A stretch of DNA of 64,000 nt, taken from contig JAKSYS010000163.1 in assembly GCA_022925895.1 (NCBI GenBank), forward strand, positions 1-64,000. Reading direction: 5' to 3'. Both the position numbers and the translations under genes were made by a program. Source of the DNA: Fragilaria crotonensis. Its lineage: Eukaryota; Bacillariophyta; Fragilariophyceae; Fragilariales; Fragilariaceae. Below the pieces are notes generated by a model. It searched no databases. It saw nothing but the letters and a program-made list of their open reading frames with translations, and was not told the origin of the DNA. Below are positions 1-10,093 of the stretch, in pieces. The number at the start of each line of letters is the position of its first letter. Positions within the stretch are counted from its first letter, which is position 1.

Positions 1-316
1 TCGCGACGCGTTCCGAAGGTCTGCAGCTGGGTCCCATGCGGCTTGCCGAGGATAGAACCCGAGGAATGCCCGGACGAAAGGTTCCTTTCGTCGTCGGATA
101 GCTTAGTGAGGAGTGGGTCAGAGGCGTAACCCACATGCCCGCAGTACCCTCTCCATCTTCTCCAGGTCCGGTCAAAAGATTCATTGCTGCTCTCCTGTCG
201 GCCATCAAAGATAACTCGGCGACTTGCAGCACTTGCATGGACCAGGATAGTATCTCGGTTGGCAGCTGCAAGATGGCGAAGTTCTCCGGTACCTGTGATG
301 GGTATTGCGTCAGGAA

Positions 317-3300
317 TCACTGTGTTAGTTCGTCGTTTGCTGGACTGTCGAACGCAATGGGGTGGTCCTTTCCCCGCTCGCTCCCCTCAAATGAAAGGAG
401 ATCCGCGACCACATTGAGCTCCCCTTTTAGGTGTTGGGACGCCAAGCAACACTGGTACTCCGTGAGTAAGGTCGCGATCTTCCGCGCCACCTGGAGGTGG
501 GCGCTGTGCGCCTCCCATGCGACGTCCAGACGGGAGGAGTTGTGGAGCCACCCAATGGCCGAAGTGTTGTCGCCAATGGCCAGGATGCAGCTCTCGTTCC
601 CCTCGGACTCGAGGCAAGAGAGCCAGATATTTATCCCCATCCCGAGGAACTCCAACAGGTTGTTGATCCCCTTGTGGCCGCGAATCGGACTGGCCTCGGG
701 GATCCGCAAGCGCCAAGCGCGGCCAGAAAGACTGTATCCTCCTATTCCCAGGGGGCAAGCGTCCGACCAGCACACCTTGTCGGGCTCGCGGGTCACCAAA
801 ATGTTCATTGGCACCCCGCGGTGAGCATGCGCTAGGAAGCTTAACCAGAGGTAGAGGTCGTCTATGGCCTCCGAGCTGACTCCTCTCCTCAGCCCCTTCC
901 TACCTTTCGACTCCAGACCCTGACGGATGCGGCTCATGAAGTGACGAGCGTTGGGCATAATGTAGGATGCGTGATTGAGGCGGCCGACGAGGGTCTCAAG
1001 CTCCTTCGCTCCGCAACGGCCGGCGCGGATAAGATGGTGTATGTCCCCGGACCAGGCCTTGTACTTGTCGTCGGGTAGCGATATCTCGAGGAGGCGAGTG
1101 TTGAGGCGCCAACCGAGTACGACCTGGACTTCCTCGGGTCTTCCTTCCGCGATCAGCTTTGGGAGGGACAGTATGGGTCGGCGGGGAACTGGTTCGTTAG
1201 CGTCCCCTGCGTGCGGGCGACTGGTCACATGCATTGCGAGGGGGACGACGTGCGGTTGCCGTCGACAGTTGTCCGGGGTATCCGCGAAGACGTTGATGAG
1301 GTCATCAATGAACCCGTCCACCCTGCCGCCGGCTTTCGACATTGGCAGGACGACGGCCATGCGGCGCGCTCGAGCGACCGGGATGTTTTCCGGCAGACAA
1401 ATTGGTTCAGGACTTTCCGGCTGAGCTTGGCTACGGAGCGTCTCCGGGTCCCATTCGGTACACTGCCCTATCTCGTTGGCCAAATCCGTCACCATCTCGG
1501 AGAACATGCACCAGGTCGGGGGGTTGGGTGACCCGCCAAACGTCAGTCTGAGGGATAGGTACGCCGTGGTTCCGTTGATCGCGATGGTCTGCGATGCAGC
1601 CTGGGCGCTGTGGGCGATTCGCCGATAAGCGTTGCTGTAGTCATACTTGCTGATCAGGATTCGCAAGTGAGGGTATTTCCACCGAAGCGATACTACGTAG
1701 TGCATGATGCGCGGGAGGCACCACCCGTAGATCATTTCCACATACGCAGCCATGTTGACGCGCGCATTAATGGAGGTGGGCGCGGCTGCCCGAGAGGTCG
1801 AGAAGCTCAGGTCCTGTGTCAGGCGGTATTTGATCACCCTCTCTCCCTGGGGGTTGACCGTCCACTGTTGGGCCAGGCCCAGGGGTTGTACCATGGCGCC
1901 TGGGATCCTGATCACCACGTCGATCGGCAACGGTATGGAGAAGCCGTGCAGAACATCCTTGGCCAGCAGCTTGCCAACCTGCTCTGGTTCCGACTGGGCC
2001 GACTTGTGGTTCCCCCTGGCTAGCATTGCGCTGACCTCGTTCGTTCTCTCGGTCGGGCTGAGTTCTCTGTCAAAGACGTAGTGCATCCCCTCGGTCAGGA
2101 CCTCGGCGAGTTGGGCGAAATGTGGATGCTTCCCCAGCAGGGGTTCCAGCTCCTCGACTCGGCGGAACTCGGACCCGAACCCGAGGGTTGATGATCCGTT
2201 CTCCTTGATGAGTCGGCCCACGTCGAAGCCGACTCTCCCCATCACCCTTGCATTGTGTTCGACGGCGTGGTCGGATAATTCAAAGCGAATGGGCGACTTG
2301 GTGGGAGTGGGTGAATCGTTGGCACAGATCCTCTTTATTCCTTCCAGGAACCACGGTGGTGGTGCGAATTCGTCGCATGGACCCTCGAGGGGTGCGGGGA
2401 AGAACAGCGCGGCGTCGCTGGGGAGCGGACTCAGCTCGTAAGGGTGCACGACGTTCGGTAGTGACTCACCTAGTATTTCTCTGTCAACGTGGTCGGCGGC
2501 TTCGAGTCTGCCCGCATTGCGTTCCTCCCCCCTCCTAGTGGCGCTCGTTGGGTGGTCGCTCCTGGGAGAGGTTGGGGCGGCCCATGGAGAGGGCTGACGA
2601 TGACCAACCGGGGCTGTCGCGACTCGACTCCTCACGAGCTCGGCCGCGCTGGGTTTCCTGTCCCGCGCCGCGGATTCGAACTTCAGCCTCGCCATACGGG
2701 CGAGTGCGGCGTCGGCGAGGAAGGCTGCGGTGCTGTTGTCCCGGGGGTGTAGGCCCGTCGCCTTTATAGCTCCGAGTGCAACGTGGCGGGTCGGGACTGA
2801 ATACTTGGCTGGGTCTCGGGGCCTTGGTGGGTAGGTGTCCGCCATACTGGCTGATATTCCCTGACTCGTCTTCGAACGGTGTTGCGATCCGACGGTGTGG
2901 CTTGCCGTACTGGCACTGCCTGTGTTTGGCTCGATCGTACTGGACGAGCCCCTTAGTGCTGATTGACGCTTTCGAGTAGTGTCGATCTTTCCGCCAACGT
3001 GGCTTGCCATACTGGCACTGCCTGGGTCGGGCTCTGTCGTACTGGCTGAGCCCTTTCGTGCTGCTGTGTGTTCGCGAGCGGTGTCTGGTGCTCCGACAAC
3101 GTGGCTTGCCATAAGCCACTGCCTGGGTTGGGCTCTGTCGTACTGGCCGAGCCCTTTTCTGTCGCTATGCACTCCCCTTGTTTGTGCTCCCGTCGGGCCA
3201 ATGAATGAATCTCTCGGGACGGGAGCACGGGGTGGGGGGTGGGTAATTTTTGCGGGCCATCGGTTGTTGGCATGGGCACCGTCCCCGATGGCCAGCCCCG

Positions 3301-3433
3301 TCAGGCGGGTGTGTAGGCGGTTCGAAACAATAAATCGGCTTTGTTTCGAGCGTCGTCGGGCATGCCGGTCGCCGCAATGTGAGCCAGAGTGCAGCTTTGC
3401 TTGCACTTTCCCAAGGCTTGGAAACGTACGCAC
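317..3433 (-). CDS. Retroelement reverse transcriptase / RNase H polyprotein
   Basis: A frame of about 1038 codons. The first third is low-complexity and contains imperfect tandem repeats of roughly 100 bp (about 2895-3165). The RT follows, with a motif-A-like DYSNAY block and a catalytic FIDD box. The C-terminal RNase H shows a WSDA box, a GDNTSA box and an HLKGELNVVADLLS box, the arrangement typical of DIRS-type elements. The 5' end overlaps the Gag-like frame by about 130 bases in another frame, as in elements that use frameshifting or a separate start. The product would copy element RNA into DNA. The family assignment is by motif order; the exact clade is not settled. Confidence 0.8.
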   Translation of the reverse strand: MRTFPSLGKVQAKLHSGSHCGDRHARRRSKQSRFIVSNRLHTRLTGLAIGDGAHANNRWPAKITHPPPRAPVPRDSFIGPTGAQTRGVHSDRKGLGQYDRAQPRQWLMASHVVGAPDTAREHTAARKGSASTTEPDPGSASMASHVGGKIDTTRKRQSALRGSSSTIEPNTGSASTASHTVGSQHRSKTSQGISASMADTYPPRPRDPAKYSVPTRHVALGAIKATGLHPRDNSTAAFLADAALARMARLKFESAARDRKPSAAELVRSRVATAPVGHRQPSPWAAPTSPRSDHPTSATRRGEERNAGRLEAADHVDREILGESLPNVVHPYELSPLPSDAALFFPAPLEGPCDEFAPPPWFLEGIKRICANDSPTPTKSPIRFELSDHAVEHNARVMGRVGFDVGRLIKENGSSTLGFGSEFRRVEELEPLLGKHPHFAQLAEVLTEGMHYVFDRELSPTERTNEVSAMLARGNHKSAQSEPEQVGKLLAKDVLHGFSIPLPIDVVIRIPGAMVQPLGLAQQWTVNPQGERVIKYRLTQDLSFSTSRAAAPTSINARVNMAAYVEMIYGWCLPRIMHYVVSLRWKYPHLRILISKYDYSNAYRRIAHSAQAASQTIAINGTTAYLSLRLTFGGSPNPPTWCMFSEMVTDLANEIGQCTEWDPETLRSQAQPESPEPICLPENIPVARARRMAVVLPMSKAGGRVDGFIDDLINVFADTPDNCRRQPHVVPLAMHVTSRPHAGDANEPVPRRPILSLPKLIAEGRPEEVQVVLGWRLNTRLLEISLPDDKYKAWSGDIHHLIRAGRCGAKELETLVGRLNHASYIMPNARHFMSRIRQGLESKGRKGLRRGVSSEAIDDLYLWLSFLAHAHRGVPMNILVTREPDKVCWSDACPLGIGGYSLSGRAWRLRIPEASPIRGHKGINNLLEFLGMGINIWLSCLESEGNESCILAIGDNTSAIGWLHNSSRLDVAWEAHSAHLQVARKIATLLTEYQCCLASQHLKGELNVVADLLSFEGSERGKDHPIAFDSPANDELTQ

Positions 3434-4635
3434 ATGGGCGCTTTCTGGGCGCGGTTCTGTTTCTTCGGTATCCGCGTGTCAAGCAGGATTGGCCATCCCT
3501 TCAGACCGGGCATCTTTGCGTCAAACAGGTCAAGGTACTTGATCCCTGTTGGGAGGGTCCACGCGGCGACGGTATCGGCGTTCGCATGGGTGGCCCCAGG
3601 GTCGGACTCGTCGGACGTGGGTCCCCCAGGCAGGGATGCCTTCTTCTTTTTTCCGGTCTTATCCGGCGTGACCGTTGCCATCGCTCCACTTCGCTTTTTG
3701 CCGGCCGGGGCAGTCATTGAGCTGCTCAGCGCGACAGGCAGCATGATGTTCAGTCCTTGTCCATCGTCAAGGGGCTCCAGGAGTTCCTTGGCTTTGTTGG
3801 TGAGGTAACGCGGCTGGCCATCTGTGGCAATGTCTTCCCACCTGGTCATTTTGTTGAGGAAGGTCTGGAGGTGGCGATCCAGCGAGTAGCAGAACTTGGC
3901 CCCAAAGTCCTTCTCGGTCTTGAATCGGTCGTTCAGAACAGTGGACATGCGTGCCCAGCGCCTTGGTTCAAGTATGAAGGCCAGCCCCTTTCCCGCAATA
4001 GTCCCGTCGCACGTCAGTAATTCCAGCATGTCGAGCGCCGTCTGGAGCTGGATGCGGAGGTCGGTGGGCGAGCTGGGTGTGTAGAACCCTTGCTTCATGT
4101 AGAACTCGAGCGTTGCTTCTGACACGTCCATCCCGAGGTACTCCCGGAGGAGCTCGGTGCTTCCTTTCTCACCTTTGACCCCGAGGTCTACCGTCTTCGG
4201 ATAGAACATGAAGATGGTGAAGCCGCCAGGGTTTGCACGGTTAGGGTCTTGCAAGAGGAATCCGTGGGAGAGTAACTTGTGGAAACCGCCGGCTGAGAAC
4301 GTCCCCTCCCAGTCCCTGGTTTCGGACTGGATTAGGTTAAACGCCTTTTGTGGCGTTGCCCTCGATGCGAGGCTCTTCATGAACGTGGTCATCGCGGGCT
4401 CTACGTTCATCCGTCGAGTGCAAAGAGACGTGAAGAGGTCGCGTTGTGTCGGGCCCATGGTTTTGAATATCGACTTGTCAGCTTCCTTGCGACGGCTCTC
4501 TGCCTCGCTCCCATCTTGGAATTTACTCAGCAGGGCAACCATGCTTTGGGAAGAGGCTGCCATCAATTCCATGCTAGCCAGTTCTCCTCCGGTCCTCGCC
4601 GCTGGTGCTGTTGCGGGGCCGGGCGGTATCCACAA
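3301..4635 (-). CDS. Retroelement Gag-like protein with C-terminal CCCH motif
   Basis: A frame of about 444 codons. The N-terminal part is rich in Ala, Ser and Met, the middle is predicted helical, and a Lys-rich stretch precedes the end. Near the C-terminus is a C-x8-C-x3-C-x3-H pattern (CVRFQALGKCKQSCTLAH), resembling a CCCH RNA-binding knuckle. Position upstream of the RT frame and this motif support a nucleocapsid role. No similarity to host proteins was recognised. Confidence 0.65.
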   Translation of the reverse strand: MWIPPGPATAPAARTGGELASMELMAASSQSMVALLSKFQDGSEAESRRKEADKSIFKTMGPTQRDLFTSLCTRRMNVEPAMTTFMKSLASRATPQKAFNLIQSETRDWEGTFSAGGFHKLLSHGFLLQDPNRANPGGFTIFMFYPKTVDLGVKGEKGSTELLREYLGMDVSEATLEFYMKQGFYTPSSPTDLRIQLQTALDMLELLTCDGTIAGKGLAFILEPRRWARMSTVLNDRFKTEKDFGAKFCYSLDRHLQTFLNKMTRWEDIATDGQPRYLTNKAKELLEPLDDGQGLNIMLPVALSSSMTAPAGKKRSGAMATVTPDKTGKKKKASLPGGPTSDESDPGATHANADTVAAWTLPTGIKYLDLFDAKMPGLKGWPILLDTRIPKKQNRAQKAPMCVRFQALGKCKQSCTLAHIAATGMPDDARNKADLLFRTAYTPA

Positions 4636-4639
4636 GAGG

Positions 4640-5610
4640 AGTTAATGAGGATCCAGCTGCATTGAGTTCTTCTTGCTGCTGGCGGCGTCGCACCCGCCGC
4701 CGCTGTCGTTGCTCGTTGTACTACTCCTGCTTGAAATTGGAGCACGAGATGCATCAGCAGCCCCTGCCTTGTTGTTGAGACGTTGTAGCGATGTTTGTAG
4801 AATTTGGTGGACATTGGCAACCTCCCAAAAGTGCAAGAAGTACCCCGTGTAATCTTGTTCACAAAGTCTGAATTTTTAGGACGCAGGAGAGAATTCTTAG
4901 GAAGCATGGACCATGGCTCTTGTTCAAATGAAAACAGCGGTTGCTCTTCACTGTCGTTGTTAGTGCGATGCGTCAGGCCAAGACACATTAAGTACAATAC
5001 CTTTTTTTCATTTCCACTCTCAACATATACTTGTTCGCTCGCACAAATGTAGCTATCACGTCCATCGTCACCACCACCAGACGCTTGTCTTGTAATTGAT
5101 GCTTCATCATCCTCGGGTTCATCATTGTCTCCATGAAGTCCTTCTGGAGCAACAGCACTCATGCTCGTGGTACCAGTCAGTACGCGCTTTTTGTAACAAA
5201 CTAGTAGTACAAGTACTGCTGGAGTACTTCGAATTCACATATGATCTTGATTTCATTTCGTGCGTTTGCAATAAGTGCACAAAGATCTTTTTTCAAGTGC
5301 AGAATTTTGCAAAAGCTGTGGTCAGAACAGAACAAGTCAAACAGGTTATGAAACTTGGATTTGCAAACTTGGCAAAAAATCTTTCGTTAACTTGGATGTC
5401 GAGGTTAACAAAAGGTGAGCCCCGCCAACCCAGAAATCGAAGTTGAATCACGAGTCGATTAGTTCAAGCACTTGGAAACTTTGAAACTTGGATTTTTTTG
5501 TCTGGACAGACAAATCCCACGTACTGGGAGTACACGATGATGAGATCAACCTTATTACTCCGTTTCTCCCACGTGCATGACATCTATGTTGTGGTTACGG
5601 TGTGCTGGCG
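4640..5610. other. Retroelement flank, no confident gene
   Basis: GC drops on leaving the element. A minus-strand open stretch (4563-5162, 199 codons) begins acidic (GDNDEPEDDEAS) and ends inside the Gag-like region in another frame. Its composition is unremarkable and no domain is recognisable, so it is not called as a gene. It could be the 5' part of the element or a host exon cut by the insertion. Confidence 0.3.
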
Positions 5611-5616
5611 GGTGAC

Positions 5617-5985
5617 TGAATGATTCATTCAGGGGCATTCAGTTTTATGAATGATTCATTCAGGACCATTCAGATGCTTGAATGATTCATTCAGGACCAT
5701 TCAGTTACTTGAATGATTCATTCAGGCTGATCGGCAAAAATCGGACTTTGCTCAACAAGGAGCTCGGTGATATAATACAGATTATGTAACACTTCAGGAC
5801 GAGCTACAAGTGAGACAAATAGATGTCCCGTGAAAAATCGTTTAGGGGCATTCACTTCTTTGAATGATTCATTCAGGACCATTCAAGTGATTGAATGATT
5901 CATTCAGGACCATTCAAGTGATTGAATGATTCATTCAGGACCATTCAAGTGATTGAATGATTCATTCAGGATCATATTTAGAAAA
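5617..5985. repeat. Two 4-copy blocks of a 31-bp repeat carrying a 15-bp palindrome
   Basis: Copies start at 5617, 5648, 5679 and 5710, then at 5861, 5892, 5923 and 5954, always at a 31-bp step. Each begins with TGAATGATTCATTCA, a perfect 7-bp inverted repeat around a central T, usually followed by GGACCATTCA. The inner ATGATTCAT resembles the bZIP (GCN4/AP-1) half-site pair. The second block is nearly uniform (AAGTGAT between copies) and the first is more diverged. The blocks are separated by about 120 bases of unrelated sequence. Confidence 0.9.
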
Positions 5986-8318
5986 CGGTTATCCCTATGT
6001 TGTATAAACGTTAGAGCGGAGAAATCCTAATTCCATTTTAAATTGGTCCGGTAAAACGACCGGTAATAATCCGACTATATGAATGTTGCGTCGGACATTG
6101 TCACTGTTGTCGCTTCCGAAATGTCCTACGTCTGCGTGAAAACGAAGAGACATAGCGAGGATGCATTCACGTGCAGTAGTGTACATGTACAAAAACCAGT
6201 ACTCCACGTACTACTCTACCGGTACTACACTTCTCCAGTAGAAGGGAGTATGATAGAGCGAAAATTCCGGAACCTCCAGGGTTACAACGTGCGCATGATG
6301 CTTTTTTTCGTTTTGTTACGCACTTTGTTTCGTAAGCATCGACTTAAGAGACGGCGTTTGCAAATAAAAAGAGAAATGACAAGAAGTTTTGTTTTTGTTT
6401 TTGCAACACCGTGAGGAACGGACAACGGACTAAGGAGCTTTCATTAGTTCAGTTATTACGTTTGTGCTCAACGCTCAACACGTTCAAGATTTTAAACGAA
6501 AGTGCAATTCAATTACCAGTTTGATTCGTAAATACAAGGTTTCATTGCAATGCGCTTCGGAGCATCTGAAAAGGATTCTTATGAAAGATCCGTGAAGAAT
6601 GTATGGATTCGCATACAGAACGTGCTCGGTTTTCCACGCGTTCTTTGTCACTGTTCGTGCGTAATCTGCATCCTTCCCAAGTCCTGCGTATGACACTGGT
6701 AGTACAGGCGTTTCACATGTTTGTCACATAGGCTAAATGAATCTATTAATCATAAGGGTCCTTTATACCAACTGATTGGTTTCAGTTCTGAAAAGCAGTG
6801 TTCGTGTGGAAAGCATCCGTCTTCAATATGATAGTACTTGTACTGGGGTTTCATACGTTCATCACATAGGCCAAATGCATCGATTAATCACATTTGATGA
6901 ATCATACTAACAGATTGACTTAGAGTCTGAAAATCCGCGTAGGGCAAAAATAACCGTCACGACTTAGTTTCTATTGTTTGGGCATCATAGTCGACAACAA
7001 GATATCCAGAACCTCCATGCACAGATGCATCGCATGATGTCGTTCCGAATTACTTATCTTTCGTGGCCACCGAATGACAGGAATTCGATCAAGGATTTGG
7101 AAAAATACCACGACGTTCTCAAAAGGCAAGAACAAACAGTCGTCGGTGAAATGCGCAGTACAACCCTCATGGTCAATAAGTAGATACGTGCCTCACGCTC
7201 GGAGTACCATCGAATGAACGTTGTTTTGATGTCGGCATGAATGATATCAAGACGAAACCAAAATGCAAAACCGAACTCCTAGGTCAGCATGTAGTAAATC
7301 GTATATGGACTGCTACTAAATGCATTGACCTTGACACCAAGAATGCAAGGGAGGCGAAAACGTAATCACAAAACCGAACCGATTTCCCTCGGGCAATAGA
7401 GCATGCCCTCGTCGTTGGGCTAGGAGCGATTGCTTTCATCTAGTACAGATGAGCTCGAATAAAAAGGGAATACCAAACCGAACCGAGCTCCTCGATCAGT
7501 AAAAATCCACACGCATGCTTCGACCACGTCCAGATATATCGACGGCGTGAATGAGCACGAGTTGGATTCGAACTGGAAACGGAACTCCACTTCAGTGTAC
7601 TCTGGCCTCAAAGCTGGGCGTACTGTCAACAAATGCCTGGACGTCGGTATTAATGAGCTCGGCGTGAATGGAAATCGCAAAACCGAACTCGAACTTCACC
7701 AAAGAAAGTAAGATTGGGTCGAATACATTGAAGTCGGTACTGAAGAGGTGGAACGAGAACTGCAGAAGCGAACTCATGATAGTTTCGGACGAATGTGTCG
7801 ATCAAGGTATCAATGAGCTCAAGTTGAACCCGAGTCGCAACACGAATTACTTTGTCAAGGAACGCTCCTCTCAACTGTTCTACGGTCGCATACGTTGAAG
7901 TTGGTAATGATGGCATCGACCTAAAACGAGAATCACAAAGCCGAACCGAGCTCCTCGGATGCCAAAAAAGCCGAACGCCTCGTCCAGTTTACTCCATGCT
8001 CCAAGCTCACAAAAAGCAAACATCAAAAAAGCACACTCATCATCTTCAATCAGGACCTCCGAGATCAACTTATGCAACCGGAGTTGACCATTAAAGCTGG
8101 AAAGACTATTTTGACAGAACACATCTGATCCATCGACAGTGACACCCAAACAAGCCATAACCTCAATTTCCGAATCTGACTTTTATCTGTAAGTCCGTTG
8201 TGACCTTCATGTTGATTCACTCTTATGGGAATCTTTCTTTGCGACCATACGTTGTGATGCACTGACCATATTTTAAATTCTTGCAAAGTGAAGTAAAGTG
8301 TCTTCACCCCGCAGTCCG
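5986..8318. other. Gene-poor interval with diverged duplications
   Basis: No convincing gene is seen over 2.3 kb. About 6700-6830 and 6840-6945 are a diverged tandem pair sharing CACATAGGC(T/C)AAATG and ATTAATCA. Between about 7230 and 7970 a degenerate unit recurs, built around GTCGGTAT.AATGAGCTC and AAAACCGAAC(C)GAGCTCCTCG; it looks like an old satellite. Short open frames here lack domain character. Confidence 0.5.
6264..6277 (+). repeat. Solo copy of the ATTCCGGAACCTCC element end
   Basis: ATTCCGGAACCTCC occurs here exactly as at the right ends of the elements at 38678-39722 and 49094-50038. The preceding bases (GGAGTATGATAGAG) also resemble the subterminal bases of the 49-50 kb copy. 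No matching left end was found upstream, so this may be a truncated member. Confidence 0.5.
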
Positions 8319-9770
8319 ATGATTTTTGCAAAGACGACGATAGTTTCCCTCCTCGTGACTGCCGCCTTGCTCGGCGGCGTTGCCTCCTTCGCGAAAGAAG
8401 GAGACCTGATGTTGGATCAGGTAAGTTTACCTTCCGAAATTGTGGACTTGAAAATTGGGGTTTGTTCGTTGATACTGGTACCGAGAGTCGCATGTCGCAT
8501 ACCAGACTGTTGTTTGTATTTGTTAGAAGGGAGGTGAAGCGTCCCGACTGTCTGTTCACTCTCATGCATCAAGCTCGTCGCAACGCATGACGTCACTCAT
8601 ACCGGAACTCCGCCGCATGTGTCTGGTACCTGGTACCTGGTACTGTACAAGTGTGTATCATATATGATACACTGTATGCATATGCTGTATGTACTCTCCC
8701 GCGTGATGAGACTTGAGACATCAAGCGCTCCCTTCAGGCACAGTTCGGTCAATCAATTTTATGTTGTCCTCTTGCCATGCATACCATTATGCTCTAACGA
8801 CAATGCTTCTACTCATCCCCTCATTCTCTAATGAAAAACCTTGAATCTCAAGGCTGCTGAATCGGAGATGCCCGAGAGGGCCATGGCCCAGCGATCCTAC
8901 TTCGTGTGTCACATTCAACGACGTCTGCCAAACAAACGTTTCAAGACCCTCGCTCTTACCAGCCAGTGGGAAGTCAATAGGCACTTGAGTCGTCACGTTG
9001 ACGATATCAGGGGAAAATGTGATGACTCGTGTGATGAGCTCTGCGACGACAAGGACGCATGTACCAGTGACTATGAGGGCTCTTGCGAAGAAAATGGATG
9101 CAAAGGCACCAATCGTCCAAAGATATCATGTGACGACGACAACCTTTGCACGGACGACACCTGCGACAGTAAGAAGGGATGTCAGCACAAACCAAAAGAT
9201 TGCGATGACCAGAATGATTGCACGAAAGACAAATGCAAACCTCGAACCGGACAATGTGTGCACAAACCAATTTCTTGCAACGACTTTGACATTTGCACGG
9301 AGGACACCTGCCTCAAAGACGGGGGTTGTCAACACAAAAAAATTTGCGACAAATGCACGAATGCTAATGATTGCGACGACCGTATCAAATGCACTGATGA
9401 CAAATGCGAAAATGGAGTGTGTAAGCACACCGACGCATGTAACAATGGTCACAAATGCAACTCGAACACTGGTGTGTGCGACATCGATGCCCCTTGCACT
9501 ACGGCCGCACAATGTGACGACCGTATCAAATGCACTGATGACAAATGCGAAAATGGAGTGTGTAAGCACACCGACGCATGTGAGAATGGTCACACGTGCA
9601 ACTCGAACACTGGTGCGTGCGACATCGACGCCCCTTGCACTACGGACGAACAATGTGACGACGGCATCAAGTGCACGAGAGACAAATGCAAAAATGGATT
9701 TTGCAAGCACGTTGACAAATGTCTTGCGTTTGGTCAAGTATGCAACAGAGTCACCAGTGTTTGCGTGTGA
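8319..9770 (+). CDS. Secreted cysteine-rich CTDC-repeat protein
   Basis: Exon 1 (8319-8420) encodes a clear signal peptide: MIFAKTT followed by a Leu/Val/Ala core. A GTAAGT donor follows at 8421, with a good acceptor at 8525-8526 opening a Ser-rich exon from 8527. The last exon starts near 9010-9020 and ends at 9770. The second intron's borders are not certain; donors at 8619 or 8621 are possible. The mature protein is a run of about six Cys-rich units of the form CDDxxxCTxDxCxxxxGCxH, the pattern of the Dictyostelium CTDC repeat family. The units should be disulfide-bonded modules, and such proteins are extracellular matrix or adhesion candidates. A role in the diatom cell surface is inference. 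The gene stands alone between repeat-rich DNA. Confidence 0.75.
9370..9660 (+). repeat. Recent 141-bp internal duplication in the CTDC gene
   Basis: The stretch starting at GACGACCGTATCAAATGC at 9376 recurs at 9517 with about 65 identical bases, including synonymous sites. A third, more diverged unit follows. This indicates recent unit duplication or homogenisation by unequal exchange. Confidence 0.8.
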
Positions 9771-10093
9771 GTTGAGGCGCTCCTGACGTTGGCTATATAA
9801 CAACTGATGGCGAAGAGGAGGACTGGATCTCGCGTTTGCGTGAGTTATATATCGTTTTGCATGTGCTACACAATATACTTCGAATGAGTTACTCCAGCTA
9901 TGAATAAATTATGGATATGCTCGCTCCGATAGGCTACTACTTTGAGCCCGGGCATAACATCCTTTCTGCATAAACTAAAGACTACAAGCTGTGTTTTTCA
10001 ATTAGATCTCGTGAATTATATCTCTAGAGGTTCCTGTAACATAGCAACACAGACGAACGAAGGATCAAAAAGTAGTGAGGAACCTGGAGGCCG
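9771..10093. other. Intergenic interval
   Basis: No gene, repeat or regulatory site could be recognised between the CTDC gene and the LURP-one duplication. Confidence 0.5.

Larger units (their letters stand above)
1..4640 (-). mobile_element. DIRS-like retroelement, partial (runs off the left edge)
   Basis: Two long overlapping minus-strand frames encode a Gag-like protein with a terminal CCCH-type knuckle and a reverse transcriptase plus RNase H. The RNase H is of the type seen in DIRS/tyrosine-recombinase retroelements rather than copia or gypsy: it lies directly after the RT, and no protease or integrase is visible in the window. In DIRS elements a tyrosine recombinase follows the RNase H; that part would lie left of position 1 and cannot be checked. 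The long frames suggest a relatively young copy. Terminal repeats are not identifiable in the window, so the right boundary (about 4640, just beyond the Gag-like start) is approximate. GC content is visibly higher than in the flanking intergenic DNA. Confidence 0.8.

Noticed and set aside
135-1551. Plus-strand open frames across the RT/RNase H region
   Set aside because: They are shadows of the minus-strand coding frame in GC-rich DNA and have no domain character.
5617-5985. CRISPR-like array (31-bp period, palindromic repeat)
   Set aside because: The between-palindrome segments are nearly the same in every copy instead of unique, there are no cas genes, and the setting is a eukaryotic nuclear genome.
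9007-9803. Minus-strand frames of up to 225 codons over the CTDC gene
   Set aside because: Val/Ala-rich antisense shadow of the Cys-rich repeats; the sense frame has a signal peptide and domain pattern.
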